Assembly: GCA_937920235.1 (NCBI GenBank)
Contig: CALGUK010000008.1
Coordinates: 1-64,000, forward strand
Direction of reading: 5' to 3'
DNA length: 64,000 nt
Source: an uncultured Clostridia bacterium
Lineage (GTDB): Bacteria > Bacillota > Clostridia > Oscillospirales > Acutalibacteraceae
Below, piece after piece: positions 24,458 through 33,889 of the stretch. Below the pieces are notes generated by a model. That model made no database searches, had not been told where the DNA came from, and saw only the letters and a list, made by a program, of their open reading frames with translations. Both the position numbers and the translations under genes were made by a program. The first letter of the stretch is position 1; every line of letters begins with the position of its first letter.

Positions 24458-25762
24458 TCATCTGCTGTTTGCTATCTCGACCATTGAGAAATAGAAATCA
24501 TCGTACGATGAAGGATAATCTTTTGTTCCGCAGAAATCAAAATGGTCTGTCCCCTCTAAAGTTTCCATATAATACCATCTGCCCGGCTCTATTACTTCAC
24601 CGTCTGAAATACTTTTTTCATAGCTTTTTGCTGTAGCTGCGTCACAAGAAGGATATAACGCACTTGCTAAGGGAACAATTCCGTCATGAGCAGCCCAATC
24701 CCCCTCAATAGTAACACCGTCATAGGTTTTCCCTTCAGAAAGCAACATCATTCCTGAAGAAATATAGAAAATAGGTGTAACGGTTTTATTTATAATCTGA
24801 GGACTGCCCGGGAATATTTCTTTGGTTGCCGATGTGCTGTAAGAATAGTAGTATGTATTCGGTGACAGTTTTATTTGTTCGTTAAGTTCTTTTGCACCTC
24901 GAATAGTTAAATCATAATAGCAGTTATCTTCTGCAAGATAATACTTTCTTACGTTTGACATGTTAATATTTGTTCTTAATTCCCCTTGTGTAGGAGTCAA
25001 TCCGAAATGGCTCATCTGAAGTGAAAAGACAATAAAATTATTACCGAGTGTTGAACCGATTAAATTATAAAGAAAAACTACACCGTATAACGGATAACCG
25101 GGATCATAAAGAATATTAGCAACCTGTGTTCCGTTATGGGGACTTGAAAGAGTAATACAGGAGTGAACGCTGTCATTTCCTCCGAGGAAAAGCGGACTGA
25201 CATCGTCGCCCGACATAGCAACCTCTTCCGAACAGCCAAAGGTAATAAGAGATGTGAAAAGTCTTATCGTTTCGCCTCCGAATGAGTGACCAACAAGATT
25301 TATCTTTTCATCAGGTGACCACGGCACACCCATCAACGGTCTGCCTTCATATGAAAAACCGTATCTATCGTGATTATGAGCCAATGAATGAGCTTCTCCG
25401 TAATCAACTACCGTTCCCGTAAGCTGTGCATAAAGCTCGCAGGCTCTGTCCCACGCACTGTTAAGCGGACCCACTTCAGCCGCATAAGCCTCGACACCCT
25501 GTTCATTGAACATTTCAATAAAATCAGTATCTGACAAAGAAAGTCCTCCGCCCCAATACGGCGAGAGATCATAGAATTGATTGGAAGGACCCCAACCGCC
25601 CATACCGTGAACAAATACGTACGGATAATTTGTTTTAAAAGAATTTTTGTTAATAGGTCTTACATCCACTTCATTATCCTGCCCGGTGCAAGCGGAAACG
25701 GGTATTGATGTGAATGAAACCATCAACAAAACAGCAAGTAAAACAACTATAGCTTTTTTCAT
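24458..25762 (-). CDS. Secreted triacylglycerol lipase (family I.5/I.6-like)
   Basis: The protein has 434 residues with a Sec signal peptide (about 1-24, ending PVSA). The mature part is an alpha/beta-hydrolase. The oxyanion segment is VHGMGGWG (51-58), the nucleophile elbow GHSFGG has Ser160, the acid is likely in HDGIVP, and the catalytic His is in GTDHFDF near the end. The stretch VDYGEAHSLAHNHDRYG closely recalls staphylococcal and Geobacillus lipases, where a nearby zinc site is found. It has a clear promoter (TTGACT, 17 bases, TAAAAT) just upstream. It likely hydrolyses host or dietary fats outside the cell. Confidence 0.88.
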   Translation of the reverse strand: MKKAIVVLLAVLLMVSFTSIPVSACTGQDNEVDVRPINKNSFKTNYPYVFVHGMGGWGPSNQFYDLSPYWGGGLSLSDTDFIEMFNEQGVEAYAAEVGPLNSAWDRACELYAQLTGTVVDYGEAHSLAHNHDRYGFSYEGRPLMGVPWSPDEKINLVGHSFGGETIRLFTSLITFGCSEEVAMSGDDVSPLFLGGNDSVHSCITLSSPHNGTQVANILYDPGYPLYGVVFLYNLIGSTLGNNFIVFSLQMSHFGLTPTQGELRTNINMSNVRKYYLAEDNCYYDLTIRGAKELNEQIKLSPNTYYYSYSTSATKEIFPGSPQIINKTVTPIFYISSGMMLLSEGKTYDGVTIEGDWAAHDGIVPLASALYPSCDAATAKSYEKSISDGEVIEPGRWYYMETLEGTDHFDFCGTKDYPSSYDDFYFSMVEIANSR

Positions 25763-25768
25763 AATATC

Positions 25769-25810
25769 CTCTCCTTGTTTTAGATTTTAATACTACAAAA
25801 ATTTAAAGTC
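25769..25810 (-). promoter_or_regulatory. Promoter of the lipase gene
   Basis: On the minus strand TTGACT, 17 bases, TAAAAT is found between the rnpB terminator and the lipase start. Coordinates bracket both boxes. Confidence 0.6.
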
Positions 25811-25813
25811 AAT

Positions 25814-25841
25814 AAAAAACAGGATGTTATACACCCTGTTT
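25814..25841 (-). terminator. Terminator of rnpB
   Basis: On the minus strand AAACAGG and CCTGTTT pair, followed by TTTTATT. Confidence 0.85.
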
Positions 25842-25844
25842 AAT

Positions 25845-26173
25845 AAATGAGTAAATCTGTAAGCCGAGTTCTGTCGTTTAAGGCAATTATCTATCTGCGA
25901 TGTATGTTGCCATACACCTGAAGCCATCCTTCGGAGTATATGCCCAGCTGACAACTCCTGTCGATGTTGCATCGGGTAGGGTTTGCTCGGCCGTTACATC
26001 TCTGCAACGCCGGTGAGCTCTTACCTCGCCTTTCCACCCTTACCGTAAAAACGGCGGTTATTCTCTATGCACTTTCCCTAAGGTCACCCTCGGCGGCTGT
26101 TAGCCGTTACCCTGCTGTATGATGCTCGGACTTTCCTCACAGGCAAACCTGCGCAACTGCCCAACTTACTCAT
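25845..26173 (-). ncRNA. rnpB: RNase P RNA
   Basis: On the minus strand the RNA begins with P1 strand AATGAGTAAGTTGGGCAG and the core GAGGAAAGTCCGAGCATC. It ends with ACAGAACTCGGCTTACAGATTTACTC, broken here as ACAGAACTCGGCTTACAG and ATTTACTC. Both blocks are universal RNase P motifs, and the 5' and 3' ends pair as P1. The length, about 330 bases, fits a compact bacterial type A RNA. Exact ends are estimated. It cleaves the 5' leader from tRNA precursors. Confidence 0.95.
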
Positions 26174-26180
26174 TATTATG

Positions 26181-26768
26181 TTATATTTCGATGCCGTCCT
26201 TTTTAATTTGGGAAATTCTGTTTCCAACAACCATATAGACATTTTTTGAGATATCCATCATCGGCTTATCTGCCATGGAATCCGTATAAAAATCATCAAT
26301 TATGACATCGCCGTAAACCGAGCGAAAAACCTTCAACTTATGCTCTTTATAGCAAATTGAATTTATTTCGCCTTTAACGGGGTCAATATCGGATCCGATG
26401 TAATGCTTAATACCTATTCTGTCACAAATAATTTTTAATAAGCATTGTGGACATCCTGAGACGACAATGTCATCTTCCTTTTGAATTTCGGAATAAAATG
26501 GTTTAATTTTATGTTCGTTTAAATCCCAGAAAATCTCAAATTCATTATATATATCACTGTATTTCTGACAATATTCCTTAAATGCGGCACCATAACTTGA
26601 CATCGCTTCTTCTACTGTAATTTTATCAAATTTATATCTGATAAAATCCTTTATGAATTTAGGAGCAAATTTAATAATTGTTTTAAAATCCTTCTTTAAA
26701 AAATAAAGAAAAATATCCATTATGCTCTCGCCATCATAAAGTGTATTATCGAAATCAAATACTCTCAA
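26181..26768 (-). CDS. HAD-superfamily phosphatase (HAD-IB-like)
   Basis: This 195-residue phosphohydrolase has motif I DFDNTLYDG (residues 5-13, nucleophile Asp5 and acid Asp7), motif II VSGCP, and motif III/IV around GDVIIDDFYTDS. The helical cap between motif I and II (about residues 20-95) is of the phosphoserine phosphatase type. The start codon is TTG at 26768 behind GTGAGGTTTTG; no nearer ATG keeps the nucleophile. It follows galE in the same direction and probably acts on a phospho-sugar or lipid precursor, but the substrate cannot be read from the sequence. Confidence 0.82.
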   Translation of the reverse strand: MRVFDFDNTLYDGESIMDIFLYFLKKDFKTIIKFAPKFIKDFIRYKFDKITVEEAMSSYGAAFKEYCQKYSDIYNEFEIFWDLNEHKIKPFYSEIQKEDDIVVSGCPQCLLKIICDRIGIKHYIGSDIDPVKGEINSICYKEHKLKVFRSVYGDVIIDDFYTDSMADKPMMDISKNVYMVVGNRISQIKKDGIEI

Positions 26769-26801
26769 AATTCAAAACCTCACATTAAGCTGTAAGCAAC
26801 A

Positions 26802-27821
26802 TCAATCATCAAATCCGTTCGGATTGTTGCTCTGCCATCTCCAAGAGTCTTCACACATTTCCAGAAGGCCTCTTTCCGCTTTCCAGCCCAATTCATTTAG
26901 TGCTTTTGATGCTTCGGAATAGCAGACATCAAGGTCGCCGGGACGACGAGGTGCAATTTTGTATTCAATTTTCTGACCCGATGCTTTTTCAAATGCCTTT
27001 ACAATATCAAGAACACTGTATCCGTTGCCTGTACCGAGGTTATATACATTGACATCAGGCTCGTCTTTCAATATTTTTTCAACAGCCTTAACATGACCGA
27101 TTGCAAGGTCAACAACGTGGATATAGTCACGGACACCTGTTCCGTCGGGAGTATTGTAATCGTCTCCGAAAACATTGAGATATGGCAACTTTCCGACAGC
27201 AACCTGAGTGATATACGGCATAAGATTATTAGGAATTCCATTTGGATTCTCACCGATTTTACCACTCTTATGAGCACCGATCGGGTTAAAATATCTGAGA
27301 AGAGTTACCGCCCAATCCTTATCTGCCTTATGAAAATCCTCAAGGATTATTTCGATCATGTATTTTGTTGTACCGTAAGGATTTGTTGTACCGCCCGTTT
27401 TCATATCTTCTTTAAGCGGAGATACGTTTGTGCTTCCGTAAACAGTTGCGGATGAACTGAAAACAATTTTCTTACAGCCGTATTCAGCCATAACCTCGCA
27501 AAGGGCAAGTGTACCGCCGATGTTGTTGTCATAATACATAAGTGGCTCTCTGCAGCTCTCTCCGACCGCCTTAAGACCCGCGAAATGAATACAGGCATCA
27601 ATCTTATGATTTTCAAATACCTTTTTCATATTCTCTTTGTCTCGGATATCATACTGATAAAAAGCAAAATCCTTACCTGTTAACTCACGAACTCTGTCAA
27701 GCGATTTTGCGCTTGAATTATATAGATTATCAACTACAACAATTTCATACCCGGCATTTAATAACTCCACACAAGTGTGAGAACCGATAAATCCGGCACC
27801 ACCCGTAACTAAAATACTCAT
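26802..27821 (-). CDS. galE: UDP-glucose 4-epimerase
   Basis: This 339-residue extended short-chain dehydrogenase has the NAD loop GGAGFIGS at 7-14, catalytic Ser124 (SSSATVYG) and the Tyr149/Lys153 pair in YGTTKYM. Length and C-terminal ARRPGD-like APRRPGDLDVCYSE block fit GalE. It interconverts UDP-glucose and UDP-galactose for galactose use and cell-surface glycans. The start overlaps the SpoIID-type gene's stop by four bases (ATGA) with GGAGGATAATGC ahead. Its coupling to an envelope protein suggests glycan synthesis. Confidence 0.94.
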   Translation of the reverse strand: MSILVTGGAGFIGSHTCVELLNAGYEIVVVDNLYNSSAKSLDRVRELTGKDFAFYQYDIRDKENMKKVFENHKIDACIHFAGLKAVGESCREPLMYYDNNIGGTLALCEVMAEYGCKKIVFSSSATVYGSTNVSPLKEDMKTGGTTNPYGTTKYMIEIILEDFHKADKDWAVTLLRYFNPIGAHKSGKIGENPNGIPNNLMPYITQVAVGKLPYLNVFGDDYNTPDGTGVRDYIHVVDLAIGHVKAVEKILKDEPDVNVYNLGTGNGYSVLDIVKAFEKASGQKIEYKIAPRRPGDLDVCYSEASKALNELGWKAERGLLEMCEDSWRWQSNNPNGFDD

Positions 27822-29920
27822 GCATTATCCTCCTTAGCAATAACTGTACCCTCAAAAAATGTTTCAAGAATCTTCTTATAATCTGCGCCCTTAACAGCCA
27901 TATAATTTGCAGCAGTCTGACTCATTCCAACACCGTGTCCTTTACCGAATGTTTCAACTGAAAAAAGGTCTTTTTCTGCGTCATAAGAAATATCAAAGCA
28001 AACAGAGTCAAGCTCATCAATACCCATAACATTCAATCTGAACTCTACACCTGTCATTTCAACTCCTCCGACAATAACGGAATTTACGTATCCGATATCC
28101 TCGGAAATGATTTCATTATGTGACTTTACGGTTATCCACTTTGAAGGATCACTGTCAAGACTTATGTCAGGATTTTTTCTCAAAATTATATTCCTTAAAG
28201 CTGATGAAGAATATTCTTTTGTGTGATGATAATCATTGACCGATACATCGGGATTATCCTGCAAAGTTACACTTTTTAGATAAGGAATTATATTTGAGAC
28301 GTCAAATGTTGACTTGGCACTTGCAAGGTGATACGGAGCTAATGCAAGACCTCCGTTATATGTAAGATATTCACCGAACACCTCGTCAACTGCATCTTTT
28401 ACGACATCATTATATGTGCTTGAAATCTGAACGCCTGATATGGTGTAATTATTCCCGTTAAATTTAAGGAATGTATAAATTGCAACCGTCTGTGCCTTAA
28501 CGACATCCGTTCTGAAGCCACTGCCGAGTTCTGCCGTTACAAGACGCGCTAGCGCTTCTCTTGCATCAATTTCTTCACCGTTTACTGTAATGATGTCAGG
28601 AGCAAGATGGTCAGTAATTACTGATTTAGCGGCAATATCGCTGCTTGACATTTTAAGAAACTCTGAAACAATAAAATCAGAAATCTTTAAAAGAGATTTA
28701 TCAACGTCCGGCTCAGCAGGTTTATTGATGGCGGGAGGATTTGTAGTTGTAGGATCAGTTGTTTGCTCCTCTTTGCTGAAAAGGGAGCTGAAAATCCCCG
28801 AAAACTCACTTCCGCTGCCCTGTGAATGAAAAACGATACCAATAACAGCGGCTATAACTATTGCGAAGCCAAGAATAACGGCAAGAATTGCAAGAGGCTT
28901 TTTACCTACGGATTTTTTATCGTCATCAGTAATCAAATTTTCTTCATTTTCTTCTGAAATCTCAATGCCTATACTTCTCTTACCCGACGCTTTTTCACCT
29001 ACAAGCTCAATAAGTTCAAGTGCGGCACTTTCAACAAACGAGGATTCTGACTCGTTTTCAGACATATAAAGCTTTCTGACAACTGCCGATTCATCACCTG
29101 CAACAGCAATGCAGAGATATTTGACATCTCCCGACGAATAAATATCGCTGATACATGCACCGATGTTAGCAGATGAAAGATCCAGACTGACCTTAGCCAA
29201 TTGTGCCGCGTATTCCGTAACATTCACATTACCCTTATCTTCAACATGAGGCGTAAAAACAAAAACATCATTGAAGCCGATAACATAATCTCCACAGCTT
29301 TTAAGCACTTCAGCATTTTTTGTACCGTTAACAGCGACAACTGATCCGGATGATTTCAACTGTTCAACAGCCTTTAAGACCTTTTCGTTATTAACACTTT
29401 TTTCTTCATAATAATCGTTTGGTATATCACCGGGCATAATGTGTGAGTCAAGGAAAGGAACAACACCTTTTCTTAAAACAGAATCAATTCTGTTATTATC
29501 AATCGGAAGCAGTATAAGATACTGAGAGCCGTTATCCATACCGAAACCGGAATACATTCCGTCATCAGTTATAAAAACGGTTGCCGGTTCCGGAAAAGCG
29601 GACATAACCATTTTCTTTTTATCGTCCATGCAAGCGATTTCAATTTTATTAAGAACAGTAGGATTATAAACTACGTCAACATCAAAAGCCTGAATCAAAG
29701 CATTCTTAAAGCGAAGATAATTTTTGATATCAACTGCTGTGATAATAATGTCCTCTGTCTCAAAAGCATCCTGTAATGCGACAAAAAGCTCTCTTATATC
29801 CTCGAACTCATCAAATTTAAGATTTTCAGAATATGCTTTGATACTGCTTTCGATTCTCGCCTTAAAGCGAGAAAACGACACGCTTTTGTCAACATTCAGT
29901 GACAATATTTTTGCATTCAT
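27818..29920 (-). CDS. SpoIID/LytB-domain membrane protein with degenerate CinA-like N-terminus
   Basis: This 700-residue protein has three parts. Residues 1-310 are cytoplasmic and look like a worn CinA: residues 95-156 end YLILLPIDNNRI...VVPFL, like the LLPGVPSEM...VLPYL end of the CinA MoCF domain. Residues 267-307 (YLCIAVAGDE, VVRKLYM, SAALELI) resemble the end of the CinA amidase domain. A membrane helix is at about 342-364. After a Thr/Pro linker, a SpoIID/LytB domain (about 450-690) shows ALARLVTAELGSGF, DVVKAQTVAIYTFL and GHGVGMSQ. SpoIID is a peptidoglycan lytic transglycosylase in engulfment. The outer domain could therefore act on the wall while the inner domain senses or scaffolds. 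It overlaps galE. Confidence 0.75.
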   Translation of the reverse strand: MNAKILSLNVDKSVSFSRFKARIESSIKAYSENLKFDEFEDIRELFVALQDAFETEDIIITAVDIKNYLRFKNALIQAFDVDVVYNPTVLNKIEIACMDDKKKMVMSAFPEPATVFITDDGMYSGFGMDNGSQYLILLPIDNNRIDSVLRKGVVPFLDSHIMPGDIPNDYYEEKSVNNEKVLKAVEQLKSSGSVVAVNGTKNAEVLKSCGDYVIGFNDVFVFTPHVEDKGNVNVTEYAAQLAKVSLDLSSANIGACISDIYSSGDVKYLCIAVAGDESAVVRKLYMSENESESSFVESAALELIELVGEKASGKRSIGIEISEENEENLITDDDKKSVGKKPLAILAVILGFAIVIAAVIGIVFHSQGSGSEFSGIFSSLFSKEEQTTDPTTTNPPAINKPAEPDVDKSLLKISDFIVSEFLKMSSSDIAAKSVITDHLAPDIITVNGEEIDAREALARLVTAELGSGFRTDVVKAQTVAIYTFLKFNGNNYTISGVQISSTYNDVVKDAVDEVFGEYLTYNGGLALAPYHLASAKSTFDVSNIIPYLKSVTLQDNPDVSVNDYHHTKEYSSSALRNIILRKNPDISLDSDPSKWITVKSHNEIISEDIGYVNSVIVGGVEMTGVEFRLNVMGIDELDSVCFDISYDAEKDLFSVETFGKGHGVGMSQTAANYMAVKGADYKKILETFFEGTVIAKEDNA

Positions 29921-30004
29921 ATCAAAAACCTCTCTTTACCCTGTATATAATTGCAAACTTCAAATGTCTGCAAACTTATTTTAACTGAATTGTGTTCACG
30001 ATTG

Positions 30005-31294
30005 TTATACATTTTCGTTTAGCGACGCCTTACTGACATCTACGGAAATACCCTCATCATCCCGTACCATTTTACCGACAACAACAAGCTTTGCTCCATC
30101 AGATTCATTCGAATCAGCTACAAGAGTAATCAGTTTATCGTCTGTCCGAATTGAAACATCTGTTTTGATTATACTTCTCTGTCTGATACCATCAACAAAT
30201 GATGAGAATTTTGTATCTGAAGAAAAATCAACGATATCATAGGAAAAACTATTATCTGCTGAATTATCAGAAACAATCAAAACTGCAAATACCTTATAAT
30301 AGTATGTTTTATAAATAGTTCTGAATGATATCACGGGAGACTCTTTATAACCGTCTAGCGATTTATACTTCTTCAACGAATAAAAAAATGTATTTTCCGC
30401 GTCTGAATTACCGTATATAACGGTATTCTCATCAAGCTGATCAAAAGAATTTCTGAAATCGGCATAAGGGCATCCGAATACACTTTCGTTCATGTAAAAA
30501 TCGTGATTTTTATAAAAATCATTATCCGTTCCTTGAACGACCTGTACGAATTTGTCGGATGAATCAAGACTTAACCAACCGATAAAATTATTGTTCTGAG
30601 CGTAAAACGGTGCAAATGACACATCCATCTTTTCGGGAAATAATACATTCGGATAATCAGAAAGTACCTCTTGCCATTCTTCTGACGAACGGTCGGAATT
30701 GATCGTTGTATCTTGTGTGTTCAATGAATTGGCATCAAGAATCTTTGAATATTCTCGGTATTCGTTAAAGAACTTAACGAATGCTATCAGACAAACGACT
30801 ATTGCAATTACGGAAATATCCATTACCAATTTACGCAGTTTTTCTTTCGCGCTGTCGGTTTTTACAGGAAAAATCATACCGAAAACATCATAAAAGATTT
30901 CATTAAAGGTTCGAACTCTTTTTTTAGGGGCAGAAAGATCTGATGCTACAATCTCAGGCTCCTGTTCCGTCACATTTTCCGTCTCATCTGATACAAGTGT
31001 ATTCTCTTTTGTCGCGACATCATCGGGTTGAGGAAGAGTTACGTATTTCTCAGTAATATCAACAAAGGTAATACCGTTTTCTGTAACATGCTTTGCATCG
31101 GAATATGAAGAAACCTCCTCCAGAAGTGACTCGATTTCAATATCCGATTGTTCATGGGAATTAATATCCGGTAATGAATCAAAAACTTCTGCATTATCTT
31201 TTTTTATATCCGTGATTTCATCCTCGGTTATACCTAATTCTTCACGAAGCTTATCAAAAGAAAGCATATTGTTTTTATTTTCATTATCTGCCAT
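30005..31294 (-). CDS. Catalytically dead class B sortase-like membrane protein
   Basis: The protein has 429 residues from the ATG at 31294 (ribosome site GGAGGT, 8-base spacing). About 155 acidic cytoplasmic residues come first, then one membrane helix (about 157-175), then a sortase B-like domain (about 225-410). Aligned by eye with the adjacent active sortase, the catalytic His position in TVIYG is Asn296 and the Cys position in TLVAD is Asp394. Framing blocks (VQVVQGTDNDFY, ADFRNSFDQLDENT, KLVVVGKMVR) are retained. It overlaps the active sortase gene by 11 bases. It is likely a non-catalytic partner or regulator of the sortase. The long cytoplasmic tail is unusual. Confidence 0.75.
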   Translation of the reverse strand: MADNENKNNMLSFDKLREELGITEDEITDIKKDNAEVFDSLPDINSHEQSDIEIESLLEEVSSYSDAKHVTENGITFVDITEKYVTLPQPDDVATKENTLVSDETENVTEQEPEIVASDLSAPKKRVRTFNEIFYDVFGMIFPVKTDSAKEKLRKLVMDISVIAIVVCLIAFVKFFNEYREYSKILDANSLNTQDTTINSDRSSEEWQEVLSDYPNVLFPEKMDVSFAPFYAQNNNFIGWLSLDSSDKFVQVVQGTDNDFYKNHDFYMNESVFGCPYADFRNSFDQLDENTVIYGNSDAENTFFYSLKKYKSLDGYKESPVISFRTIYKTYYYKVFAVLIVSDNSADNSFSYDIVDFSSDTKFSSFVDGIRQRSIIKTDVSIRTDDKLITLVADSNESDGAKLVVVGKMVRDDEGISVDVSKASLNENV

Positions 31295-32222
31295 CCCTTG
31301 ATACCTCCGTAGGATACCATTTAGCATCATTTGCAAACGGATTATTTATTCCGTGTTTTTTGTAATAGAGCTGCGGATATTTTGGATTTTCATTAATATA
31401 TGCGCCTGATGTATCAACATTTGCGTCCTCACCGGGACGAACCATACGAGCGACAACTACAAGGCTGGTTCCTGCTCTGTAACCCGGCATATCGAGTGAT
31501 CTGTTACAGGTCTGTAATGTAAGGAACTTGTCGCCTTCCTGAATATCAACACCCGTGAAATATAATGTTCTCTTATTGAGTTCTGCTACATAGCCCTTGA
31601 TATTTTCAGGCTCAAAATTATGAGGATAAATATAGTTGAAGATATATCCGTTATCATCCTGTGCACCCTGGTTTGAAATAAACACGGCATAGATCTTCCA
31701 TTTATAATAGCTGTCAAGAGTATTGAACTCTACTACGGGATGCTCCTTGTAAAATTCCAAATCTTCATATTTGTTCAAATCCGAAAATACTGTTCCGTCA
31801 TATGTAACATTATCCGAATAGTAGGCTGCATGACCGTAAATGATTGTATTTGAATCAAGGTCTGACGGAAGATTTCGGTAATCCATAAAGATTGCACCGC
31901 GTTTGTCCTTCTTAGATTCAAAGTTGTGTGTCATATAATACTCATTATCAACAGTTTGTACTACAGGGAAATTGATATTTGTGTCGGGAATCTTAATCCA
32001 TCCGACAGTTTCCGGATTCTGATCAACATAAGAAGAATAATCAGGTTTTTCAACCTGCTCAGTGGGGTTTTCGTTTGACTGACCTGTCAAGTCATCAACA
32101 ATATTGCCGTTGTTATGCTTGTCAATAAAGTATTTTGCAACAAATACTGAGGAGACAAGAAAAGCAACAATACATACTATAAGTATAACTTTTTTTATTA
32201 TGGCATTATTCTTTTTTTCCAT
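31284..32222 (-). CDS. Class B sortase
   Basis: This 312-residue membrane-anchored transpeptidase has one N-terminal helix (about 10-31) and a class B sortase fold. Catalytic His131 is in IIYGHAAY and Cys239 in TLQTCNRS; the conserved Arg is probably R249 or R241. GWIKIPDTNINFPVVQ (split GWIKIPDTN and INFPVVQ) is the typical start of the domain. It would link a sorting-motif protein to peptidoglycan or pili. No obvious substrate gene is next to it. It lies between pncC (3-base gap) and the dead paralogue (11-base overlap). Confidence 0.9.
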   Translation of the reverse strand: MEKKNNAIIKKVILIVCIVAFLVSSVFVAKYFIDKHNNGNIVDDLTGQSNENPTEQVEKPDYSSYVDQNPETVGWIKIPDTNINFPVVQTVDNEYYMTHNFESKKDKRGAIFMDYRNLPSDLDSNTIIYGHAAYYSDNVTYDGTVFSDLNKYEDLEFYKEHPVVEFNTLDSYYKWKIYAVFISNQGAQDDNGYIFNYIYPHNFEPENIKGYVAELNKRTLYFTGVDIQEGDKFLTLQTCNRSLDMPGYRAGTSLVVVARMVRPGEDANVDTSGAYINENPKYPQLYYKKHGINNPFANDAKWYPTEVSRDGR

Positions 32223-32225
32223 AAT

Positions 32226-32705
32226 TTACACTCCTATCATTTTTATTATCATATTTAAGGCTTCATCGGAAGCGCTTAATCGGTTTAATATGCGGACATC
32301 GTCCGCAAATTTGTTATTGAGTCTTTTAACGACTGTTTGTTTACCGTCGGAGACAGCTATATATATCAATCCGACAGGCTTATCGGTGTTATCTGACCCC
32401 GGTCCTGCAATTCCCGAAACAGCAACGGCAATGTCCGAGCCGGAGACTCTCAACACTCCCTTAACCATTTCACGTACAGTTTCTTCACTTACTGCTCCGT
32501 ATGTTTTAAGAGTCTCCCCTTTTACGCCGAGCACTTTTTCTTTGATTTCATTACTGTAGCTTACAATACCGCAGTTGAAAACAGAAGAAGAGCCGCTGAC
32601 ATCGGTTATTCTTTTTGAGATGAGACCTCCCGTGCATGATTCCGCACAGGAAAGGACTATCTTCTTACTCCTTAAAAGACTGACTACTTTTTCTTCAGGT
32701 GTCAT
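32226..32705 (-). CDS. pncC: Nicotinamide-nucleotide amidase (stand-alone CinA C-terminal domain)
   Basis: This 159-residue PncC/CinA C-terminal domain has AESCTGGLI (catalytic Ser), the YSNEIKEKVLGV block, GAVSEETV and SGIAGPGS. It deamidates nicotinamide mononucleotide to nicotinate mononucleotide for NAD recycling. The N-terminal MoCF half of full-length CinA is missing from this gene; a worn CinA-like region appears instead in the membrane protein at 27818. The gene is in a run with thiI upstream (9-base gap) and sortase B downstream. Confidence 0.9.
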   Translation of the reverse strand: MTPEEKVVSLLRSKKIVLSCAESCTGGLISKRITDVSGSSSVFNCGIVSYSNEIKEKVLGVKGETLKTYGAVSEETVREMVKGVLRVSGSDIAVAVSGIAGPGSDNTDKPVGLIYIAVSDGKQTVVKRLNNKFADDVRILNRLSASDEALNMIIKMIGV

Positions 32706-32714
32706 CGCAAACTC

Positions 32715-33887
32715 CTAAAAGCATATATTTTTTATTGTTGTCTGAGCAAGTGCTCTTTCAATCAAGCCCTCAATATCAAGAGCCTTCTCCGCGTCTTCAA
32801 TAATGGAAATCTGCGGTTTAGTCTTCGGATGTTTAGGTGTAAAGACGGTGCAACAATCTTCATAGGGCTCTATTGAAATATCGAATGTTGCAATTTTTCG
32901 TGAGACTCTGATGATTTCATCCTTATCAAGACCGATAAGCGGTCTGAAAACCGGCATTGATACAACAGCATCCGTACAAGCTAAGGCATTTAATGTCTGA
33001 CTTGCAACCTGACCGAGACTTTCACCTGTAATAAGTGCTTTGCAATCCTCTCTGTCGGCAATTCTCTGAGAAATTCTCATCATAAATCTTCTCATAATAA
33101 GAGTAAATAACTCCTCCGGACATTTGTCCCTTATCTCTTCCTGTATCTCGGTAAATCCGACTGTAAAAAGACAGATATTACCGCTGTATCTTGATACCTG
33201 CTGCAAAAGTCTGTGTACCTTTTCTTCAGACTGCGGTGAGGTATAAGGAGGAGAAGCAAAATGAATTGCATTGAGTACAAGCCCTCTTTTTGCCATCATA
33301 TATGCTGCAACAGGACTGTCTATACCTCCGGAAATGAGAATTGCGGATTTACCTGCAGTACCGGTTGGCATACCGCCTGCACCTTTTGTCTGATTACCGC
33401 GGATAAATGCGTATTTTTCCCTTATTTCAACAGTAACGAGAATGTCGGGATTTTTCACATCAACCTTGAGGTGCGGAAAAGCCTCTAAAATTGCACCGCC
33501 GACCTCTGCGCAAATCTCCGGAGATTTAAGCGGGAATTTTTTATCCGATCGTTTTCCTTCAACCTTAAATGTATTAGCGTTTTGAAGCTGCTCCGATAGA
33601 TATTCGGGAGCACTTTTCAGAATAACATCCATATCCTTTTCGACCTGCAGGGCTCTCGAGAAAGCTGCAATTCCGAAAACACGGCTTATTCTGTCACTCA
33701 CCTCATCCATATCAATAAAATCATCTGACGGGACAACAGAAACAGTTGACTGTTCTTTTCTGTATTCAAAATCACCGAGATTTTTTATTCTTTTTCGGAT
33801 ATTTTTTATAAGTATATCCTCAAATGTAGAACGGTTTAGCCCTTTAAGTGCCAGTTCACCGTTCTTAATAAGTATAATTTCTTTCAT
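32715..33887 (-). CDS. thiI: tRNA 4-thiouridine synthase / thiamine sulfurtransferase
   Basis: This 390-residue ThiI has an N-terminal ferredoxin-like domain and THUMP domain (to about 165), followed by an ATP-pyrophosphatase domain with PP-loop SGGIDSPVA at about 185. ITGESLGQVASQT and the Cys-bearing EDCCTVFTPKHP motif complete the active site. There is no C-terminal rhodanese domain, as usual in Gram-positive bacteria. It takes sulfur from the desulfurase encoded directly upstream (2-base gap) to make s4U in tRNA. A link to thiamine is possible, as a TPP-controlled thiT is in the same window. Confidence 0.93.
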   Translation of the reverse strand: MKEIILIKNGELALKGLNRSTFEDILIKNIRKRIKNLGDFEYRKEQSTVSVVPSDDFIDMDEVSDRISRVFGIAAFSRALQVEKDMDVILKSAPEYLSEQLQNANTFKVEGKRSDKKFPLKSPEICAEVGGAILEAFPHLKVDVKNPDILVTVEIREKYAFIRGNQTKGAGGMPTGTAGKSAILISGGIDSPVAAYMMAKRGLVLNAIHFASPPYTSPQSEEKVHRLLQQVSRYSGNICLFTVGFTEIQEEIRDKCPEELFTLIMRRFMMRISQRIADREDCKALITGESLGQVASQTLNALACTDAVVSMPVFRPLIGLDKDEIIRVSRKIATFDISIEPYEDCCTVFTPKHPKTKPQISIIEDAEKALDIEGLIERALAQTTIKNICF

Positions 33888-33889
33888 GT

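Noticed and set aside
25845..26173. A search for a protein gene in the gap before the HAD gene
   Set aside because: The whole stretch is RNase P RNA.
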